From CAAGNP01 sp045603545 (lineage in GTDB: Bacteria > Bacteroidota > Bacteroidia > Bacteroidales > UBA932), in the NCBI GenBank assembly GCA_045603545.1, contig JAZUMG010000030.1, positions 1-64,000 of the forward strand: DNA of 64,000 nucleotides, in the 5' to 3' direction. This document shows positions 25,247 to 34,211 of this stretch, piece by piece. A program made the translations under genes and the position numbers. How positions within the stretch are numbered: position 1 is the first letter of the stretch; every line of letters begins with the position of its first letter. The notes beneath the pieces were generated by a model. That model was given only the letters and a program-made list of their open reading frames with translations, was not told where the DNA came from and did no database searches.

Positions 25247-28009
25247 ATGGAATATAACTTTCTCGACATTGAAAAGAAATGGCAAGAGTATTGGGCCAAG
25301 AATCAGACTTATAAAGTAAACATCGATTCATCCAAACCGAAATACTACGTTTTGGATATGTTCCCATATCCATCCGGAGCAGGTCTTCATGTGGGACACC
25401 CACTCGGATATATTGCCAGTGATATATACAGCAGATTCAAAAGACTTCAGGGATTCAATGTGCTTCACCCTATGGGTTATGATGCATTCGGCCTCCCTGC
25501 AGAACAATATGCTATCCAGACAGGCCAGCACCCTGCGACTACTACAGAGAAGAACATTGCCCGCTATAGGGAGCAGATGGACCGAATCGGTTTCTCATAC
25601 GACTGGTCGCGCGAAGTGAGGACCTGTGATCCCGGTTATTACAAATGGACCCAATGGGCATTCCTCAAGATGTTTGACCATTGGTACAACAAGGACTCTG
25701 AGAAGGCAGAGCCTGTGGCAAAGCTTGTGGCCATCTTTGAAAAGGAAGGCAATGGCACTGTGAATGCAGCTTGCGGTGATGTGGAGATCTTCTCTGCACA
25801 AGAGTGGAACTCATTCGACGAGAGGACCAAAAGCGACATCCTTATGAAATACCGTATTGCCTATCAGGGTGAGACATCTGTGAACTGGTGCCCTGCACTG
25901 GGAACTGTACTTGCAAATGATGAGGTGAAGGAGGGTTATTCGGTGAGAGGTGGCCATCCTGTGGAGCAGAAGAAGATGAAACAGTGGCAGCTAAGGGTAT
26001 CTGCATATGCAGAGAGACTGCTGTCAGAACTTGAGGATCTTGATTGGACAGACTCCCTCAAAGAGATGCAGAGGAACTGGATCGGCAAATCCCAGGGTGC
26101 CGAGATGATTTTCAAAGTGTCAAACGGCACACAGGAGTACGATGTTACCATCTTTACTACCCGTGCTGATACAGTGTTTGGTGTTACCTTTATGGTGCTT
26201 GCCCCTGAGAGTGAGTGGGTAGAGCTGCTTACCACCCCTGAGCAAAAAGATGCAGTGGAGGAGTATCTGCAGATGGCCAAGAAGAAAACTGAGCGTGAGA
26301 GGATGGCTGAGACCAAAAAGGTTACCGGTGTATTTTCCGGTTCGTATGGTGTCAATCCTTTGACAGGGGAGAAAGTTCCGGTGTGGATCTCTGAGTATGT
26401 ACTTGCTGGTTACGGTACAGGTGCAATTATGGCAGTACCGGCACACGACAGCAGGGACTATGCATTTGCCAGACATTTCAATCTCCCTATCATCCCACTT
26501 ATCGAGGGTTGCGATGTTTCTCAGGAGAGCTTTGATGCCAAAGAGGGTATCATGTGCAATTCCGGCTTCCTTAACGGAATGTCGGTGAAAGAGGCTATCC
26601 CTGCAGCCATCGACAAAGTGGAGGAGATGGGTATCGGAAAGAGAAAGGTAAATTACAGATTGAGAGATGCGATTTTCTCAAGACAGAGATACTGGGGAGA
26701 ACCATTCCCTGTATATTTCAAGGATGGTGTTGCGGTAGCAATGGATGAGAGCAAACTTCCATTGGAACTCCCTGAGGTGGACAAATTCCTCCCTACTGAG
26801 GCGGGTGAACCACCATTGGCACGTGCCAAGAACTGGACCTTTGAAGGCTACCCTATCGAGATGAGTACAATGCCGGGTTTTGCGGGCAGCAGTGCATACT
26901 ACCTGAGATATATGGATCCTCATAACTCTGAGGCACTCGTAGGCAAGGAGGCAGATGAGTACTGGAGAAATGTCGATTTGTATATCGGCGGCACTGAGCA
27001 TGCTACAGGGCACTTGATCTATTCACGTTTCTGGAACAAGTTCCTTTATGATCTGGGATGTGTATGCGAGAAGGAGCCATTCAAGAAACTTATCAACCAG
27101 GGTATGATCCAGGGGCGTTCAAATTTCGTGTACAGAATAAAGAACACCAATACTTTTGTTTCATACGGTCTTAAGGACCAATATGACACTACTGAGATTC
27201 ACGTGGATGTGAATATCGTGGACCACGACAGACTGGATCTTGAAGCATTCAGAAACTGGATGCCCGATTATGCAAATGCAGAGTTTATCCTTGAGGACGG
27301 CGAGTATATTTGCGGCTGGGCAGTGGAGAAGATGAGCAAGTCCATGTTCAATGTGGTCAACCCTGACAATGTATGCAATGATTACGGTGCTGACACTTTG
27401 AGGATGTATGAGATGTTCCTTGGCCCTCTTGAGCAATCAAAGCCTTGGGATACCAAAGGTATCGACGGAGTCCACAGATTCCTGAAGAAACTCTGGAGAC
27501 TATACTTCAAGGGTGATGAATATCTTGTGAAGGATCAGAAGGCTACACCAGCAGAGTTGAAAGTGCTTCACAAACTCATCAAGAAGGTGCAGACAGATAT
27601 TGAAGGCTTCTCTTTCAATACATCAGTCAGTGCGTTTATGATTGCCATCAATGAGCTTTCAGAACTGAAGTGCTGTTCTAAAGAGGTATTGGAACAGGTG
27701 GTTATCCTGCTGTCTCCATTTGCGCCACACATAAGTGAGGAGCTATGGGAGGCCCTTGGCCATTCGGAGAGTGTCTCATTTGCATCTTACCCCGAATATG
27801 TGGAGGCATATACTGTAGAGGATACATTCGAGTACCCTGTATCATTCAACGGCAAGATGAGATTCAAACTGACCTTGTCGAAGTCACTGTCTCCTAAAGA
27901 GGTGGAGGCAGCAGTTCTCGCGGATGAAGCTACAGCCAAATATCTGGCAGGTGGATCGGTGAAGAAAGTTATCGTAGTACCTTCAAAAATCATCAATATA
28001 GTTTGCTAA
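25247..28009 (+). CDS. leuS: Leucyl-tRNA synthetase
   Basis: Charges tRNA-Leu. At 920 residues it is the long bacterial form with the class I signature HVGHPLGY near residue 46, an inserted editing (CP1) domain that hydrolyses mischarged tRNA (TTRADTVFGVTFM region), the KMSKS loop as EKMSKSMFN, and the C-terminal anticodon and LSD parts. Nothing is unusual. The yitT gene follows one base after the stop, suggesting read-through. Confidence 0.97.
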   Translation: MEYNFLDIEKKWQEYWAKNQTYKVNIDSSKPKYYVLDMFPYPSGAGLHVGHPLGYIASDIYSRFKRLQGFNVLHPMGYDAFGLPAEQYAIQTGQHPATTTEKNIARYREQMDRIGFSYDWSREVRTCDPGYYKWTQWAFLKMFDHWYNKDSEKAEPVAKLVAIFEKEGNGTVNAACGDVEIFSAQEWNSFDERTKSDILMKYRIAYQGETSVNWCPALGTVLANDEVKEGYSVRGGHPVEQKKMKQWQLRVSAYAERLLSELEDLDWTDSLKEMQRNWIGKSQGAEMIFKVSNGTQEYDVTIFTTRADTVFGVTFMVLAPESEWVELLTTPEQKDAVEEYLQMAKKKTERERMAETKKVTGVFSGSYGVNPLTGEKVPVWISEYVLAGYGTGAIMAVPAHDSRDYAFARHFNLPIIPLIEGCDVSQESFDAKEGIMCNSGFLNGMSVKEAIPAAIDKVEEMGIGKRKVNYRLRDAIFSRQRYWGEPFPVYFKDGVAVAMDESKLPLELPEVDKFLPTEAGEPPLARAKNWTFEGYPIEMSTMPGFAGSSAYYLRYMDPHNSEALVGKEADEYWRNVDLYIGGTEHATGHLIYSRFWNKFLYDLGCVCEKEPFKKLINQGMIQGRSNFVYRIKNTNTFVSYGLKDQYDTTEIHVDVNIVDHDRLDLEAFRNWMPDYANAEFILEDGEYICGWAVEKMSKSMFNVVNPDNVCNDYGADTLRMYEMFLGPLEQSKPWDTKGIDGVHRFLKKLWRLYFKGDEYLVKDQKATPAELKVLHKLIKKVQTDIEGFSFNTSVSAFMIAINELSELKCCSKEVLEQVVILLSPFAPHISEELWEALGHSESVSFASYPEYVEAYTVEDTFEYPVSFNGKMRFKLTLSKSLSPKEVEAAVLADEATAKYLAGGSVKKVIVVPSKIINIVC

Positions 28010-28010
28010 G

Positions 28011-28919
28011 GTGAAAAACGACAAACTCAAATTTATCAAGGAGTACCTCCTTATCTCGATAGGTGCTTTCCTTTATTGCTGGAGCTGGACATCATTTCTG
28101 ATACCCAATGGTATCTCGGGTGGTGGAGTGACAGGTATGGCTACTGTGATACAATACGCCACCAATGGCTTTATCCCGGTGTCGCTCTCTTATCTACTCA
28201 TAAATGCAGCTTTGGTAACTATGGGTACGATAGTTTTGGGTAAAGGTTTTGGAGCCAAGACCATCTACTCTATCATTTTGTCATCCATTCTTTTGAAGGT
28301 GCTCCCCGAATGGGTTCCTTGGGCATCCGATATTCAGGAGCCATTTATAAATGCCCTTCTGGGTGGAGCTATAGGTGGTGTCGGCATATATATGATATTT
28401 ATCCAGGGGGGGAGCACCGGTGGTACAGATATCATAGCACTTATCATCGGCAAGTACAGGGAGGTCTCTCCTGGTACAGTCTTTATGTGGTGTGATCTTA
28501 TGATTATAGGTTCTATAGCCTTCCTGCCGGACAAGGGGTTGCAGGATGTTGTCTATGGTTATATTCAGATGGTCTCATTTACATATACCCTCGACCTGCT
28601 CCTTACCGGCAACAAGCAGTCGGTGCAGATCCTCATATTTTCTTCAAAATATAAGGAGATAGCCGATACTCTGGTTCACCAGAGGAATAAGGGGGTCACT
28701 GCACTTGATGCTACAGGATGGTATTCTCAGAATGAAAGTAAAGTGCTTCTGGTCGTGGTAAGAAAATATTGTTTGTCTGAGGTGATGAGAACCATAAAAG
28801 AGATAGATGATAAAGCATTCACCTCTGTGACACAAGTTCAAAGTGTATATGGTCAGGGCTTTGACCAAATTAAAGCTGGAGGAAAAATACAATGGAACAA
28901 AAAACAAAAAGAATCTTGA
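28011..28919 (+). CDS. YitT family membrane protein, copy 1
   Basis: The 302-residue protein has a YitT domain of about five to six membrane helices (about 10-205; GISGGGVTGMA and GGSTGGTDIIA are family hallmarks) and a C-terminal DUF2179 ligand-binding-like domain (about 215-290; TGWYSQNESKVLLVVVRK). Function is unknown; transport or sensing is suspected. The start is the GTG at 28011, one base after leuS; no ATG fits the conserved N terminus. The next gene is a paralogue overlapping its end by 28 bp. Confidence 0.88.
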   Translation: MKNDKLKFIKEYLLISIGAFLYCWSWTSFLIPNGISGGGVTGMATVIQYATNGFIPVSLSYLLINAALVTMGTIVLGKGFGAKTIYSIILSSILLKVLPEWVPWASDIQEPFINALLGGAIGGVGIYMIFIQGGSTGGTDIIALIIGKYREVSPGTVFMWCDLMIIGSIAFLPDKGLQDVVYGYIQMVSFTYTLDLLLTGNKQSVQILIFSSKYKEIADTLVHQRNKGVTALDATGWYSQNESKVLLVVVRKYCLSEVMRTIKEIDDKAFTSVTQVQSVYGQGFDQIKAGGKIQWNKKQKES

Positions 28920-29794
28920 CAGTCCTCAAGGAGTATCTGATTATCACTCTGGGACTTTTATGCTATACGGCTGGGTGGAGTATTTTCATTATTCCTCATG
29001 AAATGGTGGGTGGAGGCGTATCAGGTATAGGTGCCCTGATATATTACGCTACAGGTTTTCCTGTGAGCTACTCTTATTTTATCATCAACTTCGTGTTGTT
29101 GCTGATCGCGTTGAAGGTGCTGGGCAAAGGTTTTGGATTCAAGACTGTGTTTGCCATAGTTATGGCTTCACTTTTCTTCAAGATTCTGCCGGATCTGATC
29201 CCCCAGACCTTTATTGATGAGATAGCTATATCAAATGGCAAACTTATGTCGGCCATTATTGGCGGTGCCATCTCTGGTGTGGGTATTACCCTTACATTCT
29301 CACAGGGTGGCAGTACTGGAGGAACAGATATCATCGCACTGATGATAACCAAGTACAGGAATGTCTCACCAGGTAAAATAATCCTTTATCTTGATATCAT
29401 AATCATTGCATCTTCACTGCTTCTTCCGAATGATCTGAATATGGGTGCCAAGTTTGCCAACGTAGTGTATGGTTATATGGTGACAGGGTTGTGTGCGAGC
29501 ACATTGGATCTTCTCCTTTCAGGTATGAAACAGTCTATCCAGATGTTCATTTTCTCAAAGAACTATGCTGCCATAGCTGATAGGATATCCAATGAACTGC
29601 GTCGTGGCGTGACTGTGCTGGATGGTCAGGGATGGTTCTCAAAGCAGAATGGAAAAGTTCTTCTGGTTATCGCCAAAAAGACAGATATGAATTTCATTTA
29701 CAAGATAGTGAAGGAGGAGGACAAGGATGCTTTTATGTCTGAGGGAAGTGTGAGAGGTGTGTATGGTCAGGGTTTTGACCAGATAAAAAAATAG
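28892..29794 (+). CDS. YitT family membrane protein, copy 2
   Basis: A paralogue of the preceding gene, 300 residues, with the same layout: VGGGVSGIGALIYYATGF, GGSTGGTDIIALMITKYRNVSPG and a DUF2179 end (GQGWFSKQNGKVLLVIAKK). Both proteins finish with the same VYGQGFDQIK motif, indicating tandem duplication. The copies have diverged strongly elsewhere, so they may form a heteromer. The ATG lies inside copy 1, so translation is probably coupled. Confidence 0.88.
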   Translation: MEQKTKRILTVLKEYLIITLGLLCYTAGWSIFIIPHEMVGGGVSGIGALIYYATGFPVSYSYFIINFVLLLIALKVLGKGFGFKTVFAIVMASLFFKILPDLIPQTFIDEIAISNGKLMSAIIGGAISGVGITLTFSQGGSTGGTDIIALMITKYRNVSPGKIILYLDIIIIASSLLLPNDLNMGAKFANVVYGYMVTGLCASTLDLLLSGMKQSIQMFIFSKNYAAIADRISNELRRGVTVLDGQGWFSKQNGKVLLVIAKKTDMNFIYKIVKEEDKDAFMSEGSVRGVYGQGFDQIKK

Positions 29795-29873
29795 AATTCA
29801 GTCAAGATTTCTAAAATTCAGTTTTTCTTTTCTATTTGACTGATATTTAGAATGATATGATAATCCATCGTGT

Positions 29874-29881
29874 TAATTTTG
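29874..29881 (+). promoter_or_regulatory. Promoter (-7 element) of membrane AraC gene
   Basis: TAATTTTG, 30 nt before the ATG at 29912. It lies downstream of the upstream alternative GTG at 29870, which supports the later start. Confidence 0.5.
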
Positions 29882-29911
29882 AAGGCATATAATGCTAAGA
29901 AGTTAATATGT

Positions 29912-30994
29912 ATGGAACCACAGGCTGTTAAAAATTTGGAAGGGATGAGTGGTTTTTTCCCACTCTTCCCTTTCTTTGTGATTGTAGCGGGGAGTGTGTA
30001 CTTCCTGCTGAAATGGAGAAAAGAGGACAGGGATGACACCAGGAAAATGTCGGGATATCTTCTGAGGCTTGATTTTCTTCTATTCTCATATATTGCACTA
30101 TTGTACCTCAACTATTTCCTGTTGAGGCTTTCCCCATCCAGGTCAGATCTCCAGCATCTGGCAGATTTGCAGCTGCTGTACATAATTCCGCTATTTTATC
30201 CCGTGTTCCATATGCAGGTAAAGGGTTTCTGGCATCTCTCATTTGGGGCTATTGCCATATCTGTTGCCATCTGTGCCCTTTTCTGGGTAGGGGTGGGGGT
30301 CGGAGTCCTGAAGCCACTGCTGTTTATGCTGGCCCTCTTTTCCCTGTTTTGGATATATACCGATAAAGTGAGAGGGGACTCCTCCCATCTGTATGTCCTG
30401 CTGTTGTTTTTGATATTGCTGCTGGCAGATGCTACAATACTGATGTGTGTCGGTGTTCTTCTCAAGTTGATCTTGGCCATTCTTCTCCTTGTTGTCATAT
30501 TCGCACTCTCTATGTTGTGGCTAATCAAGAGTGATTGTATAATCTCATCACTCAAGGTGTATGGTACAGTGTCGTCATACAGACAGGATGTGAGGGTGCT
30601 TGCTGAAGACAATATGGAGTATGGGAATTATGAGATTAAGTCCAGGATTTTTGCCCTTTTCGAAAAGGAGAAACCATACCTTTCTCCGGATCTTACCATT
30701 GCCGATCTGGCCAAAATGCTCTATACGAACCAGTCATATCTCTCCAAGTTTCTCAACAACGGTATAAAGATGAACTTCAATGAGTTTGTCAACAACTACC
30801 GGGTCAATGAGGCGATATCCCTGTTTGAGGAGAACAATAATCTGACATTGACCGATTTGTGCAGGATGAGCGGTTTCAGGAACATAACGTCATTCAATAA
30901 TGCATTCCGACTCTGTACGGGGTGTACACCTGGGGAGTGGTGCAGACGTAAAAAGAGGGGGGAGGGGTATGAGAAGGTTAAGGCTGACCTGTAG
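29912..30994 (+). CDS. Membrane-anchored AraC-family regulator
   Basis: A 360-residue protein. The first about 215 residues are six to seven hydrophobic helices (FFPLFPFFVIVAG, LLFSYIALLYLNYFLL and others). The C-terminal about 110 residues form a two-HTH AraC domain (LTIADLAKMLYTNQSYLSKFLN, then LTLTDLCRMSGFRNITSFNNAF). Such membrane-AraC proteins occur in Bacteroidota, with signals mostly unknown. An earlier GTG at 29870 would add 14 residues but lies inside the promoter. The end overlaps a second HTH gene by 26 bp; ettA follows. DNA targets cannot be read from the sequence. Confidence 0.85.
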   Translation: MEPQAVKNLEGMSGFFPLFPFFVIVAGSVYFLLKWRKEDRDDTRKMSGYLLRLDFLLFSYIALLYLNYFLLRLSPSRSDLQHLADLQLLYIIPLFYPVFHMQVKGFWHLSFGAIAISVAICALFWVGVGVGVLKPLLFMLALFSLFWIYTDKVRGDSSHLYVLLLFLILLLADATILMCVGVLLKLILAILLLVVIFALSMLWLIKSDCIISSLKVYGTVSSYRQDVRVLAEDNMEYGNYEIKSRIFALFEKEKPYLSPDLTIADLAKMLYTNQSYLSKFLNNGIKMNFNEFVNNYRVNEAISLFEENNNLTLTDLCRMSGFRNITSFNNAFRLCTGCTPGEWCRRKKRGEGYEKVKADL

Positions 30995-31379
30995 ATTTCC
31001 TTTTATAAGGAGGTGCGTGAGGAGGCGTCCGGCCCGCACATATTCCGATACTGTCTTTTCCAGGATAGAGCGGGTGATGGATGAGCAGAAGCCCTATCTC
31101 AGACCAGACTTTTCTCTGAAGGAGTTGTGTGATCTTGTAGGGGCAAACCGCACATATGTCTCAGCTGCATTCAGGTGTAATAAAACCAGTTTTCCTGTTT
31201 TTGTCGGGGAGCGCAGATGCAGGTATCTTGCATCCATTCCGGAGTCGGAGATGGAGCAGTATGATACGGAGGAGCTCTCTATATTGTCGGGATTTCCCAC
31301 CAAAAGGACAATGTTTGTCTACTTGAGGAGGTTTGCCCCTGATGTTTACCTGAGAGTTAGGTCAAGAGTTAAAAAATAA
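30969..31379 (+). CDS. Short AraC-like HTH protein
   Basis: A 136-residue basic protein (many Arg in the first 25 residues). Residues 40-130 resemble the AraC HTH of the gene before it: QKPYLRPDFSLKELCDLVGANRTYVSAAFR matches EKPYLSPDLTIADLAKMLYTNQSYLSKFL position by position. The second HTH is shortened and lacks the usual GF-x-S-F core, though LSILSGFPTKRTMF may be its trace. It has no sensor domain. The ATG at 30969 follows ggagggg and lies inside the previous gene. It may be a decayed duplicate or a small partner. Confidence 0.7.
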   Translation: MRRLRLTCRFPFIRRCVRRRPARTYSDTVFSRIERVMDEQKPYLRPDFSLKELCDLVGANRTYVSAAFRCNKTSFPVFVGERRCRYLASIPESEMEQYDTEELSILSGFPTKRTMFVYLRRFAPDVYLRVRSRVKK

Positions 31380-31383
31380 TTCC

Positions 31384-31391
31384 TAAATTTG
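31384..31391 (+). promoter_or_regulatory. Promoter (-7 element) of ettA
   Basis: TAAATTTG, 20 nt before the ettA ATG and 4 nt after the stop of the HTH gene. Confidence 0.6.
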
Positions 31392-31411
31392 TAGGATAAA
31401 TCAAATATAGC

Positions 31412-33085
31412 ATGGCTGACGAAAAAATAATATTCTCGATGAATGGTGTGGGTAAGATTCTTCCACACAACAATAAAGTAATCCTTAAGGATATATATCT
31501 CTCATTTTTTTATGGTGCCAAGATCGGTATTATAGGTCTCAACGGCTCCGGTAAGTCTACTTTGATGAAGATTATTGCCGGTATTGAAAAGTCGTATCAG
31601 GGTGAAGTGGTTTGGGCTCCCGGTTATAGTGTAGGTTATCTGGAGCAGGAACCGGAACTTGATGACACCAAGACTGTGAAAGAGGTGGTAAGCGAAGGTG
31701 TTCAGGAGGTTATGGATGTCCTGAGGGAGTATGAAGAGGTGAATATGAAGTTCTGTGAGCCGATGAGTGATGCTGAAATGAACAAGCTCATTGAGAGACA
31801 AGGTGTCCTCACAGAGAAGATAGAACAGCTCGGTGGCTGGGACATTGATGCAAAACTCGAGAGGGCAATGGACGCACTTATGTGCCCGGAACCGGATGCC
31901 CTTGTGAAGAATCTGAGTGGTGGTGAGAGACGTCGTGTGGCCTTGTGCCGTCTACTGCTCAAGGAGCCGGATGTGCTTCTGCTTGACGAGCCTACCAACC
32001 ACCTCGATACAGAGAGTATCCAGTGGCTTGAGGAGCACCTCAGACAATATAAGGGTACAGTTATCGCTGTGACCCACGACCGTTACTTCCTCGACAATGT
32101 GGCAGGATGGATTCTGGAACTTGACCGTGGAGAGGGTATTCCTTGGAAAGGAAATTACTCATCATGGCTTGACCAGAAGAGTGCCCGCCTGGCTATGGAG
32201 GAGAAACAGGAGAGCAAGCGTCGCAAGACCCTGGAGAGGGAGCTTGAGTGGGTTCGCATGGCCCCTAAGGCACGTCATGCCAAATCAAAAGCGAGATTGG
32301 GCGCATATGAGAAGATGCTCAACGAAGACCGCAAACAGAAAGAGGAGAAACTTGAGATCTTTATCCCTAACGGACCACGTCTTGGTACCAGAGTCATTGA
32401 GGCCAATGGCGTATCAAAAGGGTATGGGGACAAACTTCTTTATGAGAATCTTACTTTCAAACTTCCACCTGCAGGTATTGTGGGTGTAATCGGCCCCAAC
32501 GGTGCAGGTAAGACCACATTGTTCCGCCTTATTATGGGACTTGAGACCCCTGACAGTGGAGACTTTACAGTAGGTGAAACTGTGAAAATAGCTTATGTTG
32601 ACCAGCAACACCGCCAGATTGACCCTGACAAGACTGTGTATGAGACCATTGCAGACAATTCAGAGTTTGTCAAACTCGGCAATAAGGAGGTCAATGCCCG
32701 TGCATATGTGTCCCGTTTCAATTTTGCGGGAGCAGATCAGGAGAAGCTTTGCGGTATCCTCAGTGGTGGTGAGAGAAACAGGCTCCACCTGGCCCTTACA
32801 CTGAAACAGGAGGCCAACGTGCTTCTTCTCGACGAGCCTACCAATGATGTGGATGTGAACACTATCCGTGCTTTGGAGGAGGGTCTGGAGAACTTCGCAG
32901 GATGTGCCGTGGTGATATCCCACGACAGATGGTTCCTCGACAGAATCGCCACCCATATCCTGGCATTTGAAGGAGATTCGAAAGTATATTTCTTTGAGGG
33001 AACATACTCAGAATACGAGGAGAACAAGAAGCAGAGACTTGGCAATGTAGAACCAAAACGATTCAAATACAAAAAACTAAAATAG
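31412..33085 (+). CDS. ettA: Energy-dependent translational throttle EttA (ABC-F)
   Basis: The 557-residue soluble ABC-F protein has two nucleotide-binding domains: Walker A GLNGSGKS and GPNGAGKT, signatures LSGGERRRVALCR and LSGGERNRLHLAL, and DEPTNHLD/DEPTNDVD. Between them lies the arm/linker with WVRMAPKARHAKSKARL, diagnostic of EttA. It binds the ribosomal E site and gates the first elongation cycle according to ADP/ATP. The alr gene starts 2 nt after its stop. Confidence 0.95.
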   Translation: MADEKIIFSMNGVGKILPHNNKVILKDIYLSFFYGAKIGIIGLNGSGKSTLMKIIAGIEKSYQGEVVWAPGYSVGYLEQEPELDDTKTVKEVVSEGVQEVMDVLREYEEVNMKFCEPMSDAEMNKLIERQGVLTEKIEQLGGWDIDAKLERAMDALMCPEPDALVKNLSGGERRRVALCRLLLKEPDVLLLDEPTNHLDTESIQWLEEHLRQYKGTVIAVTHDRYFLDNVAGWILELDRGEGIPWKGNYSSWLDQKSARLAMEEKQESKRRKTLERELEWVRMAPKARHAKSKARLGAYEKMLNEDRKQKEEKLEIFIPNGPRLGTRVIEANGVSKGYGDKLLYENLTFKLPPAGIVGVIGPNGAGKTTLFRLIMGLETPDSGDFTVGETVKIAYVDQQHRQIDPDKTVYETIADNSEFVKLGNKEVNARAYVSRFNFAGADQEKLCGILSGGERNRLHLALTLKQEANVLLLDEPTNDVDVNTIRALEEGLENFAGCAVVISHDRWFLDRIATHILAFEGDSKVYFFEGTYSEYEENKKQRLGNVEPKRFKYKKLK

Positions 33086-33087
33086 AT

Positions 33088-34203
33088 ATGGTACCACACG
33101 CACAGCTTGAGATTCATATCCCAAACGTATTACACAACTACCGTTATTTCAGGTCAAAACTTAAACCTGAGACTAAACTTCTAATTCTTATCAAGGCCAA
33201 TGCATATGGTCACGGTGCAGTTCCATTTGCCAAAGCGATGGAAGATGCCGGTGCAGATTATATTGCAGTGGCTACTGTTAAAGAGGGTATAGAGCTTCGC
33301 CAAGGTGGAATAAAACTCCCTATCCTTATCCTTACTGCCGGCACAGAGATGTATCCTGAGGTTATCGAGTACAATCTTGAGCCTGGTATGCCTAATGTCT
33401 CTTCACTACAGAAGTTCTCTGAAGTGTTGAAGAGCCAGGGTGTAAGCAAATATCCTGTACACATCAAGTTTGATACAGGTATGCACCGTCTCGGTTTTAT
33501 GGAGCCTGAACTTCCTGCCTTGAAGGAGTTCTTGCTTGCCCACCCTGAAGTGGAGGCCAAATCACTTTATACTCACCTTGCAGGTGCAGACAGCTCTGAG
33601 CACGATGAGTTTACACTTGGACAGCTTTCTCTTTTTGAGAGACTTACAAGTGATGTTCTGGCTGCACTCCCATATAAGCCTATGAGACACGCATTCAACT
33701 CGGCCGGTATCGAGAGATTTGCAGAGAAATATCCACAATACCAATATGATATGGCCCGTCTGGGTATCGGTATCTATGGTATCAGCTATGTGGATGACAA
33801 GAATATGAAACCATCTGCCTACTACAGATGCCCTATCGTCCAGATCAAGACCCTCGGTCCAAATGACGGTACAGTTGGCTACGGCCGTCACGGCAAACTG
33901 GGTCCTGACGGCAAGACCATTGCCACTATCCCTGTAGGATATGCTGATGGTATCAACAGACATTTGAGCCGCGGTGCAGCCTCTTTCGAGGTGAACGGTC
34001 ATCTGTGTCCTACCATCGGCAATGTATGTATGGATATGTGTATGATAGACATCACAGGGGTGGATGCTAAAGTAGGCGATACCGTTACCATATTCGGTGA
34101 CAACCCTACAGCCAACGATCTTGCAGCGATCCTTGATACCATTCCATACGAAATCTACACTTCAGTTCCAGCGAGGGTGAAGAGGGTAGTGACCGGAATC
34201 TAA
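33088..34203 (+). CDS. alr: Alanine racemase
   Basis: Converts L-alanine to D-alanine for peptidoglycan. The 371-residue fold-type III PLP enzyme has the lysine in KANAYGHG (near residue 35), the TIM-barrel PLP site, and a C-terminal beta domain with GYGRHGKLG and CMDMCMIDIT. Codon use is very regular, like that of gcvT and L25. No murF fusion, unlike some Bacteroidota. Convergent with holA, 8 nt apart. Confidence 0.96.
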   Translation: MVPHAQLEIHIPNVLHNYRYFRSKLKPETKLLILIKANAYGHGAVPFAKAMEDAGADYIAVATVKEGIELRQGGIKLPILILTAGTEMYPEVIEYNLEPGMPNVSSLQKFSEVLKSQGVSKYPVHIKFDTGMHRLGFMEPELPALKEFLLAHPEVEAKSLYTHLAGADSSEHDEFTLGQLSLFERLTSDVLAALPYKPMRHAFNSAGIERFAEKYPQYQYDMARLGIGIYGISYVDDKNMKPSAYYRCPIVQIKTLGPNDGTVGYGRHGKLGPDGKTIATIPVGYADGINRHLSRGAASFEVNGHLCPTIGNVCMDMCMIDITGVDAKVGDTVTIFGDNPTANDLAAILDTIPYEIYTSVPARVKRVVTGI

Positions 34204-34211
34204 AAGGGAAA

